NCBI GenBank assembly: GCA_023664725.1
Contig: JAMPFA010000012.1
Coordinates: 1-41,169 of the forward strand
Reading direction: 5' to 3'
Length of the DNA stretch: 41,169 bases
Source: Roseburia sp.
GTDB taxonomy: Bacteria > Bacillota > Clostridia > Lachnospirales > Lachnospiraceae
This document shows positions 41,169 to 41,169 of the stretch, piece by piece. Every line of letters begins with the position of its first letter. Position 1 is the first letter of the stretch. Position numbers and translations under genes: made by a program. The notes beneath the pieces are model-generated. The model did not search any database. It saw only the letters and a program-made list of their open reading frames with translations, and was not told the origin of the DNA.

Positions 41169-41169
41169 A

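Overview
The window looks like chromosomal DNA of an anaerobic, flagellated, probably spore-forming member of the Lachnospiraceae (Clostridia). The signs are moderate GC with AT-rich spacers, strong AGGAGG ribosome sites with GTG and TTG starts, the [FeFe]-hydrogenase maturases HydE, HydG and HydF, a BofA/YaaL (DUF2508) pair, a Gram-positive-type Tad pilus cluster, a flagellin with FliS, and NiaR-linked de novo NAD synthesis. No rRNA, tRNA or CRISPR array was seen.

Layout. 1-1833: the end of a small unknown gene and a predicted AAA-ATPase/PD-(D/E)XK protein. 1968-5668: the NAD operon nadA-nadB-nadC-niaR, with a near-consensus promoter carrying an inverted repeat over its -35 box. 5743-7035 (minus): a lipoprotein. 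7107-8437: a small accessory island bounded by a 38-bp near-identical direct repeat. It holds an integrase remnant, a type I toxin-antitoxin-like locus (26-aa membrane peptide plus convergent antisense RNA), a truncated XRE repressor and a Cys-rich KTR-type protein, and looks like the collapsed remains of an integrative element. 8561-13924: a LytTR regulator, GHKL kinase and MacB/FtsX-type ABC transporter, with a 20-bp-spaced direct repeat before the transporter.

13957-18261: the hydrogenase maturation operon (TM1266-like regulator, hydE, hydG, hydF) behind a 180-nt leader that can fold. 18385-22242: a coiled-coil protein with tandem repeats, then an OmpR-type regulator and sensor kinase. 22337-30807: an aconitase-family hydratase, an AI-2E-family membrane protein, a TPR/repeat/AAA fusion protein and the glycogen branching enzyme. 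30961-36132: a large flagellar-associated protein (DUF6240-like, possibly FliK-like at its C-terminus), flagellin behind a sigma-28-type promoter, and FliS. 36096-36756: DUF2508 on the minus strand and bofA on the plus strand. 36793-41036: Tad pilus genes tadV-tadZ-tadA-tadB-tadC in an overlapping operon. The window ends in a long imperfect palindrome.

The observation most worth following is the toxin-antitoxin locus at 7519-7805. Two convergent transcription units share a bidirectional terminator, and the first ~20 nt of both RNAs are nearly the same because of a 26-bp inverted repeat (25/26). The antitoxin RNA also carries a 7-nt element complementary to the toxin mRNA just upstream of its ribosome site. 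That resembles the design of the enterococcal par (Fst) locus, but with a holin-like peptide.
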